From CBDCVN01 sp965223585 (GTDB taxonomy: Bacteria > Deinococcota > Deinococci > Deinococcales > Trueperaceae), in contig CBDCWW010000024.1 of the NCBI GenBank assembly GCA_965223585.1, forward strand, positions 310,001-374,000: a DNA stretch of 64,000 nucleotides. The letters are read 5' to 3'. The notes beneath the pieces are model-generated. The model was not told the DNA's origin, ran no database searches, and saw only the letters and a program-made list of their open reading frames with translations. Each line of letters begins with the position of its first letter. Position 1 is the first letter of the stretch. Positions 17,476 to 26,791 of the stretch are shown here, piece after piece. The translations under genes were made by a program, and so were the position numbers.

Positions 17476-18507
17476 ATGACTAAAAACATAGAAACCACTC
17501 CTATTGCCGTACGCATTTGGGTCAACGAGCATACACAAGCTAATTTAAACCTAACTGTAGGTGGTATAAATGTTTACCACATTCTTCTGGAAAAGGGTGA
17601 AAAAGATCAAGGTAAGTATGTTACCTATACCTTTGACTTACAAAAGGATGCTCGAGAATTAAATCTTTCTGGAACTTACGAGCATTATGATAGTAAGCAC
17701 CAAAGCGTAAGTGGCAGCCAGAATTTCAAAATTATAGATATAGCACCCATAATGCAAACTTTAAGAGATACATCTCGTCCATTTGGTCAACGCTTACTTG
17801 ATTTTAAAAAGGCAATGCTAACCTTTGATCAAAACTACCCAAAAAGTGAAGCTATGTATAGTCCCAGCACTTTCTTAAAATTTGGGAAGGGAGTATCTAA
17901 TAGCATGATTAAAGCTGCTGAGCAGCGCCTAGGATTTAACCTACCGACTGAATATGTAAACTTATTGCGCAAGATGAATTATTTTGCTTGTGGTGACTCT
18001 GGTAGTGATCCAGCGGAGAAAATTACTAATGCTTATAATTGGGGAGATTTAGAAGGATGTAATATTGATGCAAATACAATTGCTTTTTTTAAGTCTTCAG
18101 TTGTTCTTTATACAGATGTGGGTGATGGGGTAGGCGGCTTACTTTATCAACTAGGGACTTCTGAATGTGGTAAACAAGGAGCCTATTATTGGCTTTATCA
18201 GGGGCAATATGACCCAATTTTGCTTAAAAATAGTGATGGAAGTTGTAAGAACTATACTGAGGCAATGATTTGGTTGTTGGCAAATCAACTTTTCTCAGAT
18301 AGTGAATATTTCTATCATGCTTTCCATAATGCTGGCGAGAATACACATGTTTTATTAGTAGACCACAGCACCCCGAGTACCTTAATCTTAGATTTAACTT
18401 TTCCTAGCCTTCGTCCCTTACCAAATGACAACTTTACACATGAAGAAGCACTAGATTGGCTAGGGTTTCAATTCGATTTAGAAATTGCATGGGATAAATT
18501 TGAATAA
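17476..18507 (+). CDS. SUKH (SMI1/KNR4-like) protein, paralogue 1
   Basis: 343 residues. ATG at 17476 is chosen because GGTGA lies five bases before it; the reading frame is open from 17464. Residues 1-95 form a beta-rich domain (IETTPIAVRIWV.. ending IIDIAPIMQTLRD) that I cannot name; residues about 130-290 match the SUKH fold: AEQRLGFNLPTEYVNLLRKMN, then FFKSSVVLYTDVGDGVGGLL and a Trp/Tyr-rich strand. SUKH proteins are a large superfamily of immunity proteins against secreted toxins, among other roles. One of four paralogues here. Confidence 0.75.
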   Translation: MTKNIETTPIAVRIWVNEHTQANLNLTVGGINVYHILLEKGEKDQGKYVTYTFDLQKDARELNLSGTYEHYDSKHQSVSGSQNFKIIDIAPIMQTLRDTSRPFGQRLLDFKKAMLTFDQNYPKSEAMYSPSTFLKFGKGVSNSMIKAAEQRLGFNLPTEYVNLLRKMNYFACGDSGSDPAEKITNAYNWGDLEGCNIDANTIAFFKSSVVLYTDVGDGVGGLLYQLGTSECGKQGAYYWLYQGQYDPILLKNSDGSCKNYTEAMIWLLANQLFSDSEYFYHAFHNAGENTHVLLVDHSTPSTLILDLTFPSLRPLPNDNFTHEEALDWLGFQFDLEIAWDKFE

Positions 18508-18573
18508 TCTAGAGCTGGGAACCCATTTAAAATTTTAGACAGTTTTCTGCTAAGTATTAATTTGGTGAATTAT

Positions 18574-19695
18574 ATGACTAAAAACATAGAAACCATCCCA
18601 ATTGCCATACGTGTTGAAAGCGACAAGTATACGCAAGCCAATTTAAACTTAATTGTAAATGGTATTGATGTTTGCCACATTTTTTTGGAAAAGGAGAAGG
18701 AAAATCAAAGAAATTATATTACCTATAACTTTGACTTACCAAAGGACGCTCGAGAATTAATCCTTTCTGGAACTTATGATTATTATCATTTTGATAAGCA
18801 AAAAAGTGTAAGTGGCCACCAAAAGTTTAAAATTATAGATATAGCACCCATAATGCAGACTTTAAGGGATGCCTCTCATCCATTTGGTCAGCGCCTACTT
18901 GATTTTAAAAAGGCAGTGCTTGCTTTTGAAAAGCACTATCCGGAAAGTAAATCTAGGTACAGTATTATTCCCAGCACTAACCTAGAGTTTGGGGAAGGAG
19001 TACCTGATAGCATGATTAAGGCTGCAGAGCAACGCTTAGGATTCAGCTTACCAGCTGAACATGTAGATCTACTGCGCAAAGTAAATTATTTTAATCTTGT
19101 TGAGTCTGGTAGTGAACCAGTGGAAAGAATCGATAATGCCTACAATCAAATGATCAATATTTGGAAAACACCTCAAGAAACTTTAGAAGAATTCCCTGTT
19201 AATTTAATTACCTTTTTGAAATCTTCAGTTATTCTTTACACAGAAGTGGGTGATGGTTTAGGGGCTATAATATACTTGCCTGAGTGCAATAATCAAGGAG
19301 TCTATTGTTGGTTTCATCAGGATGGAGATATACACCTAATCAAAAACCCTGATGGAAGTTACAAAAATTACACTGAAGTGATGATTTGGTGTTTAGCAAA
19401 CAATTATTTTTATTCCCAAAAATTTTTCTATCATGCTTTCCACTATGCTGGTGAAGATACACATGTTTTATTAATAGATAGCAGCGCTCTAAGGGCTTTG
19501 ACTCTCGATTTAACTTTTCCTAGTAATCGCCCTTTACCAAATGGGCATTGGGGTAATTATGATGAAGAAGCACATGATTGGCTTGGTTTTCAATTCGATT
19601 TATATATTGCTTGGGAGAAATTTGAGGAAAACATCCCTGAAAGATCGCCTTTAGCCATTATTAAAAAGCTGGAACGTCTTTACCAGAGAGGATAA
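18574..19695 (+). CDS. SUKH (SMI1/KNR4-like) protein, paralogue 2
   Basis: 373 residues, same architecture as paralogue 1. About 35 bases before the ATG, and the first codons, are identical to those at 17440-17490, so the gene and its ribosome-binding region were duplicated as a unit. SUKH motifs: AEQRLGFSLPAEHVDLLRKVN and FLKSSVILYTEVGDGLGA. Compared with its neighbour it has an additional helical tail (residues about 345-373, ERSPLAIIKKLERLYQRG). Likely a diversified immunity protein; no cognate toxin is seen. Confidence 0.75.
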   Translation: MTKNIETIPIAIRVESDKYTQANLNLIVNGIDVCHIFLEKEKENQRNYITYNFDLPKDARELILSGTYDYYHFDKQKSVSGHQKFKIIDIAPIMQTLRDASHPFGQRLLDFKKAVLAFEKHYPESKSRYSIIPSTNLEFGEGVPDSMIKAAEQRLGFSLPAEHVDLLRKVNYFNLVESGSEPVERIDNAYNQMINIWKTPQETLEEFPVNLITFLKSSVILYTEVGDGLGAIIYLPECNNQGVYCWFHQDGDIHLIKNPDGSYKNYTEVMIWCLANNYFYSQKFFYHAFHYAGEDTHVLLIDSSALRALTLDLTFPSNRPLPNGHWGNYDEEAHDWLGFQFDLYIAWEKFEENIPERSPLAIIKKLERLYQRG

Positions 19696-19777
19696 ATTAC
19701 TTAATAAAGGTCAAATAAGTGCAAAATTTTGAGGCACAAAACCTCCAAAATCAGCAGTATTTACTTTGGAGACAGTC

Positions 19778-20803
19778 ATGAACATAGAAACTATCCCTGT
19801 TATTATACAAGTTCAGGATCATGAGGAAGACGACGCTGACTTAAACATTGTTGTGGATGGCCTAGAGCTGTGTCAGATCCGTTTGGAGAAGGGTAAAGAT
19901 AAAGGATTACATGATGCTTGTAGCTTTGATTTACCAAAGGATGCTAGTGAATTAACTCTTCAAGGAACGTTCTCTAAACCATATGAAAAAAATCGGAGTA
20001 GGCGACAACATGAGCATGTTAGGCAACAATTCAAGATTGTAGATATAGCACCCATGACTCACCATTTAAGGGACACTTCACGTCCTTTTGGAAGACGTAT
20101 ACGTGATTTTCATGAGGCAATTGTTGATTTCGAGCAACAGTACCCTATAGTTGATGATGAAGGTATAGATTTTCCCTTAAGGTTGGGGGAACCAACTTTT
20201 GCTGATGTAGTTGAGGTAGTAGAGCAACGTCTAGGTTTCAACCTGCCTGCTGGGCATGTGAGCTTGTTGCTTGAGACAGGTCAATTTTATATAGGTGATT
20301 CTTATATAGAGTCAGCAAAAAGACTCAACAATGCTCATGATTACATGATCGACCCTTGGGGTTGGGGAGAACCTAGGGAATCTATGGAACGCCCCCCCTC
20401 TGATGTTATTGCTTGGCTAAAATCTTCAGTTATTCTTTACACAGAAGTTAGTGATGGTTTAGCAGGACTACTATATCAGCCAAAAGGTCCCGCCAATTGC
20501 AATAGCAAAGAAGCCTATTACTGGATCCATGATGACGATATGGTTAATCCATTACTACTTAAAAACCGTGACGGTAGCTGTAAAAATTATACTGACGCTA
20601 TGATTTGGCTGCTCGCACAGCAGTTTTTTGCTAGTAACTATGAGTACTTTTATTATGCTTACTATACTGATGGAAGCCCTAATCATGTTGTGCTAGTAGA
20701 TAGTAGTGCTCCTAACAGCTTAAGGCTTAGTTTGGTTCCCCCTCGGTGCGAAGAAGACGCCTTTCAATTTGGTTTGTATTTGGATTGGGAAGAATTTGAG
20801 TAG
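19778..20803 (+). CDS. SUKH (SMI1/KNR4-like) protein, paralogue 3
   Basis: 341 residues; ATG at 19778 chosen over an in-frame TTG at 19766 because GGAG stands six bases before it. The N-terminal beta domain (IETIPVIIQV, LNIVVDGLELCQIRLEKG) and the SUKH core (VEQRLGFNLPAGHVSLLLE, WLKSSVILYTEVSDGLAGLL) are present. It is closer to paralogue 4 (23424) than to paralogues 1 and 2, so the array holds two subfamilies separated by the LRR gene. Soluble, acidic. Confidence 0.75.
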   Translation: MNIETIPVIIQVQDHEEDDADLNIVVDGLELCQIRLEKGKDKGLHDACSFDLPKDASELTLQGTFSKPYEKNRSRRQHEHVRQQFKIVDIAPMTHHLRDTSRPFGRRIRDFHEAIVDFEQQYPIVDDEGIDFPLRLGEPTFADVVEVVEQRLGFNLPAGHVSLLLETGQFYIGDSYIESAKRLNNAHDYMIDPWGWGEPRESMERPPSDVIAWLKSSVILYTEVSDGLAGLLYQPKGPANCNSKEAYYWIHDDDMVNPLLLKNRDGSCKNYTDAMIWLLAQQFFASNYEYFYYAYYTDGSPNHVVLVDSSAPNSLRLSLVPPRCEEDAFQFGLYLDWEEFE

Positions 20804-20810
20804 ATTAAAT

Positions 20811-23423
20811 ATGGAGCAATATTCTGAACCCAAAGATGTTAACTTAGTGTACCTCGAGCACCCAAACAACAATCAGTTTTTTGAAGTGTCAGAAACTAAT
20901 AACGCCTTAAGGATTCGTAGAGGAGAAATTTCTAAACCTTGTTTGGTATTCAATGCTACTTATAAAACAGCTAATAAAGGGCGAGAAATCTTTGAGAGGC
21001 TTATAAAGAATTGGAAAGGGCAAGGTTATGTGGTTACCCAAGCTAGTAATACAATTATTGAAGGGTCTATAGCAAATGAACTGTTTGCTGCTGAAATAGA
21101 AGACCATCCCGTATACAGCAAGTTTTTTAATCTAGGTTGGGCTAGTGAGCTGCGAGGAAAGCAAGAACGTATTTTTCATTTCCGTAACGGCTTAAGATAC
21201 GAGGGGCATCTTGACCTTGAGGACACCGCTGACATGGGTTTGGCTTCAGGACTCATTATTGAAGGTGGTGTTCAAGTAAGTGGTGTTTTTAGTCAAATGA
21301 CATACACCTATCCAACAGCTATTTTGATTACAGGTAGTGTGCATGCCCAAAGTTTGGCACATAAGGATAGTCACATGTTTATTGAAGGGGATGTCCAAGT
21401 AGAAAATGTTGTCTATGGTGAATATAATGATGGCTGGCTTGAGATTACTGGCGATGTGTATGGGAAAGCTTTTATTTCATTTGATCATGCAATGGAAGTT
21501 TATGGAAACTATTATCTGCCAAGATTTGACTGGGGTGATGAGGATATTGGGTGGCTGTCACCTAAAATATTTGACTTTGAGGGCAACCTAGATGACGAGG
21601 TTTTGCGTGGATACATTTGGGCAGGGAAGAGCCTGCTTCGTAAAGGGTTTGTTTTTACTGCGCCTAAGTCAAAAGAATCTCAAGCTAAACCTGAAGAACT
21701 TGAAGAATCAGAGCTAACGCAAGAAATGCAAGCGCTAGTCTTGGCTGAAGATACCAATGGAATGGTTGAACTATTAGAAAACTGGCCTGAGCGTGATGAG
21801 GAGTGGGAACAAATGTTGGACTTGCACCTTGATGAACCTAGTATGACAGCTGAGCAGCTCGAGCGACTAACTAAGCTTAAAAATAATCTTTTTGAAAAGG
21901 AAGAATTAGAAGAGAATCCTCAGAATGTCTTTAGGGTTGAAGTTGTAAACAAACTAATTGAACTTGAAGACTCAGGGGCAGACTTTGAGTCTGAAGAGGT
22001 CAAAAACTGGCTTGAATCCATTGATAAGCTACACATAACGGCAGAAAACCTCGAGCGCATTCCAAAATCCTTAGGCAAGTTAACAAGACTTAAATCATTA
22101 ATGCTAACAATGATTAAACCTAATGGTCAAAAGCTCCCCGATTCACTTGGAAAGTTAACGAATTTAGAAGAGTTGTCATTGGCTTGGAGTGGTTTTACAA
22201 ACTTACCTGCTGGACTTTCCGAGCTTAACAAGTTAAAGATGCTGAGTATTATGGATAATGAAATTACCAAATTGCCTAGCTTGCCAACTAGCCTCGAGCA
22301 CCTAGTACTAGACGAAAACCCTTTGAAGAGTATTGACTTGTCGAAGCTGGTAAATCTTAAGTTTCTATCATTGGATGGTATAAAAATTATTCCAGTGGGA
22401 TTAGAAAATTTGCTTAATCTAGAAGCACTTAGTTGGAATAATGGAAAATTGAAAACCTTTCCTAAAATTCTTTTATCACTACCTGCAATAAAGCAACTTG
22501 GCTTGTCAGATAACTCTTTTACTACTTTTCCTAGTTTGGATAGATTAGAGCAACTAGAAGTTCTTAATTTAGAAAATTGCCAGCTTGAGCATTTACCCAA
22601 AGGCCTGTTGGAACTAACAAACCTCAAAACTTTGCTACTTAAAGGTAATGTAAAACTAGTAAACCTTTTAGAGAAGGGTAAGGATCCTACTCAACTGCAA
22701 ATTTTAGAGCAATTACAAAACCGAGGTGTGGAACTTGGTGATCTTGATAAAGATATTAAGGCTACCCGCATGCTTAAATCTCTCAAAAAGGCTAAGAGAC
22801 TTAATAAAGCCGCAAGTAAGCAGCAAGAGAAGGAAGCTAGTGAAGCCTTAGTAAAATATGAACAAGCTATAGAGCTTTGCTCTGAGTTTTTAGAGGATTT
22901 TTCTAAGGATGATACTCTTAGATACAATTACATTTTTGCTTTGCAGGGCGAATTGTGGTGTTTAAATGATCTTGTTGAAAAAGGGAAACCTGAACATCAG
23001 ATTGAAGTTGAGAGTTTAGCGAGAAATCTGCTCGAGTATACTAAAAATCATGAGGCTTTGTTTTACTCTTCTGAAGAGGGGCAATTTGCTCGCACAGCAG
23101 AACTATTAGCCCACAACACACTAGCTTGGTACGGCCTTAAAAAAGGACGAGACTTAATAGAGGCAGGTGAAGTGGCTACTGCTGTGCTCGAGGAAGCGCT
23201 CGAGCATATAAACATTGCTGTTGAAGAAAAGCTTGAGTGGAATAGTAAAGAAGAAGAATACAGTACAGTTTTGAAAAATAAAGTAGAGATCTTGCTGGCA
23301 CTAGGGCAAAGTTACGAAGCTTATGCTCTGGTTTATCAGGTGCAACGAAGGTTTCCTGACTTACCATATTTTAAAAAGGTAGCACAAACCCCTGTGTACC
23401 AGCAGTGGAATGAAGAAAATTAA
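20811..23423 (+). CDS. strand-repeat / leucine-rich-repeat / TPR-like fusion protein, 870 aa
   Basis: ATG at 20811 (seven bases after the previous stop) is preferred over an upstream in-frame TTG. Residues about 110-270 are the bactofilin-like strand repeats shared with the gene at 16415 (LIIEGGVQVSGVF, ILITGSVHAQSLA, MFIEGDVQVENVV, LEITGDVYGKAFI). Residues about 400-610 are some nine leucine-rich repeats (LPDSLGKLTNLEELSLAWSG type). Residues 640-870 are helical and TPR-like (EALVKYEQAIELC; QSYEAYALVYQVQRRFP). No signal or catalytic domain is seen. Probably a large cytoplasmic binding scaffold; its position between SUKH paralogues suggests a recognition role. Confidence 0.7.
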   Translation: MEQYSEPKDVNLVYLEHPNNNQFFEVSETNNALRIRRGEISKPCLVFNATYKTANKGREIFERLIKNWKGQGYVVTQASNTIIEGSIANELFAAEIEDHPVYSKFFNLGWASELRGKQERIFHFRNGLRYEGHLDLEDTADMGLASGLIIEGGVQVSGVFSQMTYTYPTAILITGSVHAQSLAHKDSHMFIEGDVQVENVVYGEYNDGWLEITGDVYGKAFISFDHAMEVYGNYYLPRFDWGDEDIGWLSPKIFDFEGNLDDEVLRGYIWAGKSLLRKGFVFTAPKSKESQAKPEELEESELTQEMQALVLAEDTNGMVELLENWPERDEEWEQMLDLHLDEPSMTAEQLERLTKLKNNLFEKEELEENPQNVFRVEVVNKLIELEDSGADFESEEVKNWLESIDKLHITAENLERIPKSLGKLTRLKSLMLTMIKPNGQKLPDSLGKLTNLEELSLAWSGFTNLPAGLSELNKLKMLSIMDNEITKLPSLPTSLEHLVLDENPLKSIDLSKLVNLKFLSLDGIKIIPVGLENLLNLEALSWNNGKLKTFPKILLSLPAIKQLGLSDNSFTTFPSLDRLEQLEVLNLENCQLEHLPKGLLELTNLKTLLLKGNVKLVNLLEKGKDPTQLQILEQLQNRGVELGDLDKDIKATRMLKSLKKAKRLNKAASKQQEKEASEALVKYEQAIELCSEFLEDFSKDDTLRYNYIFALQGELWCLNDLVEKGKPEHQIEVESLARNLLEYTKNHEALFYSSEEGQFARTAELLAHNTLAWYGLKKGRDLIEAGEVATAVLEEALEHINIAVEEKLEWNSKEEEYSTVLKNKVEILLALGQSYEAYALVYQVQRRFPDLPYFKKVAQTPVYQQWNEEN

Positions 23424-24602
23424 ATGCGAACTACAAATCAATTTGAGAAAACTTTTATTGGAAAGGAAAGCTTTCTGAAAACATTGCTTATTGTTGTAGC
23501 AGGTTGTATTCTTTTAACAGGCTGCATAAAAAATATGATGGCATCAGCAGTATTTACTTTGGAAGCAGGTATGGATATAGAAACTACACCTGTCATTATC
23601 CAAATTTGGGATGAGGAGGAATATGATGCTGACCTGAACATTGTTGTGGATAGCCTAGAGGTGTGCCAGATCCGTTTAGAAAAAGATCAAGATAAAGGGT
23701 TACATGACGCTTGTAGCTTTGATTTACCAAAAGATGCTAGTGAATTAACTCTTCAAGGAACATTCTCTAGAGTATATGAAACAAATATATTTGGACGCTC
23801 TTGGAGTAGGCGAGAACGTGTGCGTGGTAGTCAACAGTTCAAGATTGTAGATATAGCACCCATGACTCACCACTTAAGAGATACTTCACATCCTTTTGGA
23901 AAACGTATACGTGATTTCCAAAAGGCAACAGTTGATTTTGCACAACAGTTCCCAATAATCGATGAAGAGCTTTTATCCCTAGAGTTAGGCAAAGCAGTAC
24001 CTGCTAGCACGATTAAGGCTGCAGAACAGCATTTGGGTTTTAATCTACCTGCTGAGCATGTTAATTTGTTACTCGAGACAGGTCAATTTTATATAGATTA
24101 TATAGATTACTCTTATTTAGAGCTAGCAGGAAAACTAGAGAATGCCTATAACCACATAATTTCCCCTCAGGGTTTGGGTTATCCTAAAGAGACTATAGAT
24201 ATGTTGCCCTCTAATGTTATTACTTTGCTAAAATCTTCAGTTATTCTTTATATAGAAGCTGGTGATGGCTTAGGATTCCTACTCTATCAGTTAAAAGGTC
24301 CAGCTAATTGCAATAGCAAAGAAGCTTATTACTGGATTCATGATCACTATATGGTTGATCCATTACTACTTAAAAACCGTGATGGTAGTTGCAAAACCTA
24401 TACGGAGGCTATTATTTGGTTGTTAGCACAGCAATTTCTTTATATAAACTATGAAAATTACTATTTCTATGATGATGATACTAGCATTGTGCTAGTAGAT
24501 AGTAGTACCCCTAGCGGTTCAAAACTTAGATTGTGGTTCCCTTGGTACAAAGAAGCTAAATTTAAGTTTGATTTACCTTTTGCTTGGGAAGAATTTGAGT
24601 AG
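23424..24602 (+). CDS. SUKH (SMI1/KNR4-like) protein, paralogue 4, with possible lipoprotein signal
   Basis: 392 residues from the ATG directly after the upstream TAA. The first 49 residues include a lipoprotein-type signal (LLIVVAGCILLTGC, Cys34). An internal ATG at 23571 aligns with the start of paralogue 3, and the DNA before it (TCAGCAGTATTTACTTTGGA) matches the untranslated bases before paralogue 3. So the gene is either a fusion of a signal peptide to a formerly cytoplasmic SUKH protein or has a spurious in-frame extension. The SUKH core is AEQHLGFNLPAEHVNLLLE and LLKSSVILYIEAGDGLG. Confidence 0.7.
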   Translation: MRTTNQFEKTFIGKESFLKTLLIVVAGCILLTGCIKNMMASAVFTLEAGMDIETTPVIIQIWDEEEYDADLNIVVDSLEVCQIRLEKDQDKGLHDACSFDLPKDASELTLQGTFSRVYETNIFGRSWSRRERVRGSQQFKIVDIAPMTHHLRDTSHPFGKRIRDFQKATVDFAQQFPIIDEELLSLELGKAVPASTIKAAEQHLGFNLPAEHVNLLLETGQFYIDYIDYSYLELAGKLENAYNHIISPQGLGYPKETIDMLPSNVITLLKSSVILYIEAGDGLGFLLYQLKGPANCNSKEAYYWIHDHYMVDPLLLKNRDGSCKTYTEAIIWLLAQQFLYINYENYYFYDDDTSIVLVDSSTPSGSKLRLWFPWYKEAKFKFDLPFAWEEFE

Positions 24603-24610
24603 ATTAAATC

Positions 24611-25294
24611 ATGACTATTGATAATTACCCCTTTCCTTACTTTGGTCATGGTAATACTCGACCTTGGGATTGGATGATGCTGGTTGCTTGTTTTAGAGAC
24701 ATTGTTTCTGAGGAGCAACATAAAGCCATCAAAAGAGGTATTCCCAAGCCACTTTGCCCGGGTTCTCTAGCTGAGCGTTTTAGTGGTTTAGGTATGACGA
24801 TTCACTGGGATGAACGCTTTTTTGTACTTTCCAATACTGTTGAGATAATGCATGATGTGCTCGAGCACAGTTACCGTGGTAATTGGACAAAATTCCAAAA
24901 ACGGGTAGATACTTGGCTTACAAAAATACATAAAAAATACCCCATACAGTTTGTTCTTCGGGAGTGGGCAGAAGGAGAACCAAGTTCATGGCATGAATGG
25001 AGTGTCACTCAGTTAGGGGAAAAGGTGTTTCCAGTGCTACTCAAGTACAGTCAGAATTTTGAAGCATCTGAGAAGCAGTCCAGTGAGTACAATCCTGTTC
25101 AAGATTTAATTCAGTACCAGCTTTTACCATATTTTGAGGAGCAGCTTGATTACTTTGGCTCGAGTCCCCAGCTTACCCAAGACCTAATAAATTTACTTCA
25201 GTGGTTGCCTAGTCGCCCTGAGAACAGTGACCAAATGATCCAAAAATCCCATTTGGTTGAGCAACTGTGCTCATCTTTGCGGTTCTCTAGATGA
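24611..25294 (+). CDS. hypothetical protein, 227 aa; last gene of the array
   Basis: Eight bases after the SUKH paralogue 4 stop. Soluble, Trp-rich (RPWDWMMLV, WHEWSV), no signal, no recognised family. A broken copy of its start lies at 8265-8350, between two lipoprotein genes, so this family was once present in more than one place in the window. The end of the protein is helical. By context it may belong to the immunity-like array, but nothing in the sequence proves it. Confidence 0.65.
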   Translation: MTIDNYPFPYFGHGNTRPWDWMMLVACFRDIVSEEQHKAIKRGIPKPLCPGSLAERFSGLGMTIHWDERFFVLSNTVEIMHDVLEHSYRGNWTKFQKRVDTWLTKIHKKYPIQFVLREWAEGEPSSWHEWSVTQLGEKVFPVLLKYSQNFEASEKQSSEYNPVQDLIQYQLLPYFEEQLDYFGSSPQLTQDLINLLQWLPSRPENSDQMIQKSHLVEQLCSSLRFSR

Positions 25295-26058
25295 TTTTAA
25301 ATTATCACTTGTTTTTCTGACATGATTTCTGTACCTAAAACATCCTTACACGTATAGGACTTGCCAATATTGACACTATTCTCGAGCACAACAATGAAAG
25401 GTTTACAGTCCATAAATTTATGGCCCCTTACTGCTGCCGACGCTCTTGCCACTTCTCGGCCAAAGCAGTGATGAAAGCTAGCACCGTACCTATCCCTAAA
25501 AGAATATAAAAAATAGTAAAGATCTTGCCAGCATCCGTCTTAGGCGTCAGGTCACCATAACCTACTGTAGTAAGCGTGACTACACTAAAGTATAGGGCGT
25601 CCAGAAAACGTCAATTTTCTATCCGCCAATAAAATAATGATCCCATTAGAACAATGCCTAGTATAAAAACAGCAAGTCCACGAAATTCCTTATCCTTTAG
25701 GCCATAACGTAACACAGAAAAGAAACTAACGATAGCAAGTAGAAGCTGAATCATAAAAAATAGAATACTTTGAATTCAGTATTGAGTTCAGCAGTAATGC
25801 CTTGAAAACACTCCATGTACTAAAGGCAATTGCACTACCAGAATATTAGATCTAAAAGAATTTTGGAATTTTGACAAAACATTAGCATTTTTAAGAAAAA
25901 CGAGAATTGAAGTAATAGTTTTGTCACCAATATCAATCAATAATATTAGATGTGATAAAGATAGGTAGTGTTAATCTTAAAAAGATCCCAACACCAGCTA
26001 TCTAAATTCAAAATTTGCCTATAAAGTTAGGCAAACCTCACAGAAAGGTATAATTAAG
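25295..26058. other. gene-poor stretch of 764 bases
   Basis: Apart from the broken channel gene (25428-25754, minus strand) there is only AT-rich sequence, one CTCGAG (25381) and the leader of the small gene at 26059. No RNA gene or clear terminator is seen. Confidence 0.5.
25428..25754 (-). pseudogene. two-TM potassium channel, interrupted by one TGA
   Basis: On the minus strand, ATG at 25754 to TAA at 25428 makes 109 codons in one frame. The first half is a membrane helix (GLAVFILGIVLMGSLFYW), then RIEN, then TGA at codon 48 (25611-25613), then RFLDALYFSVVTLTTVGYGD, the pore helix and K+ selectivity filter of the Ion_trans_2 family, and a second helix. Related channels have Trp at the TGA position, so one G-to-A change broke the gene. 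Everything else is intact, so the loss is recent, or this is a sequencing error or readthrough. Confidence 0.85.
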
Positions 26059-26298
26059 ATGAACCAAGGATACAGAGTACCTAGAAACGACTTTGAAGTT
26101 ATTGAAAAATTTGATTCTTACGATGATGATGATTTAGCAGTAAAAATGGTTGAGTTTTACCAAGAACAAAGAGACAGAGGCATATCTTTGGAAGATGCAT
26201 ATCTTAAAACCCTACAGGTTTGTAATACATCGCAAGGGAGTCTTAACTTAATTAATTCTAGTATGGGTAGTCAAATAACTTCTCAGTATGCGTTTTGA
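26059..26298 (+). CDS. small hypothetical protein, 79 aa
   Basis: Start ATG after AGAAAGGTATAATTAAG, an acceptable ribosome-binding site. Acidic and helical in the middle (DDDDLAVKMVEFYQEQRDRG). No signal peptide, no recognised family. The FDSY motif recurs in the partial gene at the right edge of the window (EFDSYDSAEAH), which may be chance. It converges with the hemerythrin-like gene 28 bases downstream. Confidence 0.5.
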   Translation: MNQGYRVPRNDFEVIEKFDSYDDDDLAVKMVEFYQEQRDRGISLEDAYLKTLQVCNTSQGSLNLINSSMGSQITSQYAF

Positions 26299-26326
26299 TT
26301 TATAGAAGTAAATAAATTAATGTTAT

Positions 26327-26791
26327 TTAGGCAAATTGATTTTGCATAGGCATTTGAGGTATTGAAACTAAATGTTCTAGATTTGGGGTTTCATCTTTTA
26401 TCGCCTTGCAGATAATATTGTGAGTTGCGTTAATGTGTTCAGCAAACCAAGCTTTTGCATATTCATACAGCACTTCTAATAACTCTACATAATTGCCTTC
26501 TTTTTCAACCTTATCTTTTAATCCCTGATAGATAACAGGGAATTTGTTATTTACATCTTTTACCTGCTCACTAAATTGCTCCACATTTCTAGCTAGCCAA
26601 TCCTCTTCATAAGAGATGTGAGCTTTTATGTAGCTACCCAAAACCACAATAGCTCTTTTCACTTTTCCAAAATCTGGCATGTCCTGACTAACTAATTTCC
26701 CTAAATTAGTTATAGAGGTCACTATCTTCTGATGCTCTCTATCAATTTCAGCTATAGTTGTTAGGTGTTTATTGTTCAAAAAAGCCTTCAT
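26327..26791 (-). CDS. hemerythrin-like protein with altered metal ligands
   Basis: 154 residues, bacteriohemerythrin length plus a short tail. His20 (IDREHQKI), His58 and Glu62 (HISYEEDWL) and His119 (WFAEHI) match ligands of the di-iron centre. The pair of histidines expected around residues 75-85 is missing (VNNKFPVIYQG) and the last Asp is replaced by His124 (HINATH). It is therefore a family member that may bind iron differently or not at all. Hemerythrins carry or sense O2 in the cytoplasm. No domain fusion and no obvious partner gene. Confidence 0.75.
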   Translation of the reverse strand: MKAFLNNKHLTTIAEIDREHQKIVTSITNLGKLVSQDMPDFGKVKRAIVVLGSYIKAHISYEEDWLARNVEQFSEQVKDVNNKFPVIYQGLKDKVEKEGNYVELLEVLYEYAKAWFAEHINATHNIICKAIKDETPNLEHLVSIPQMPMQNQFA

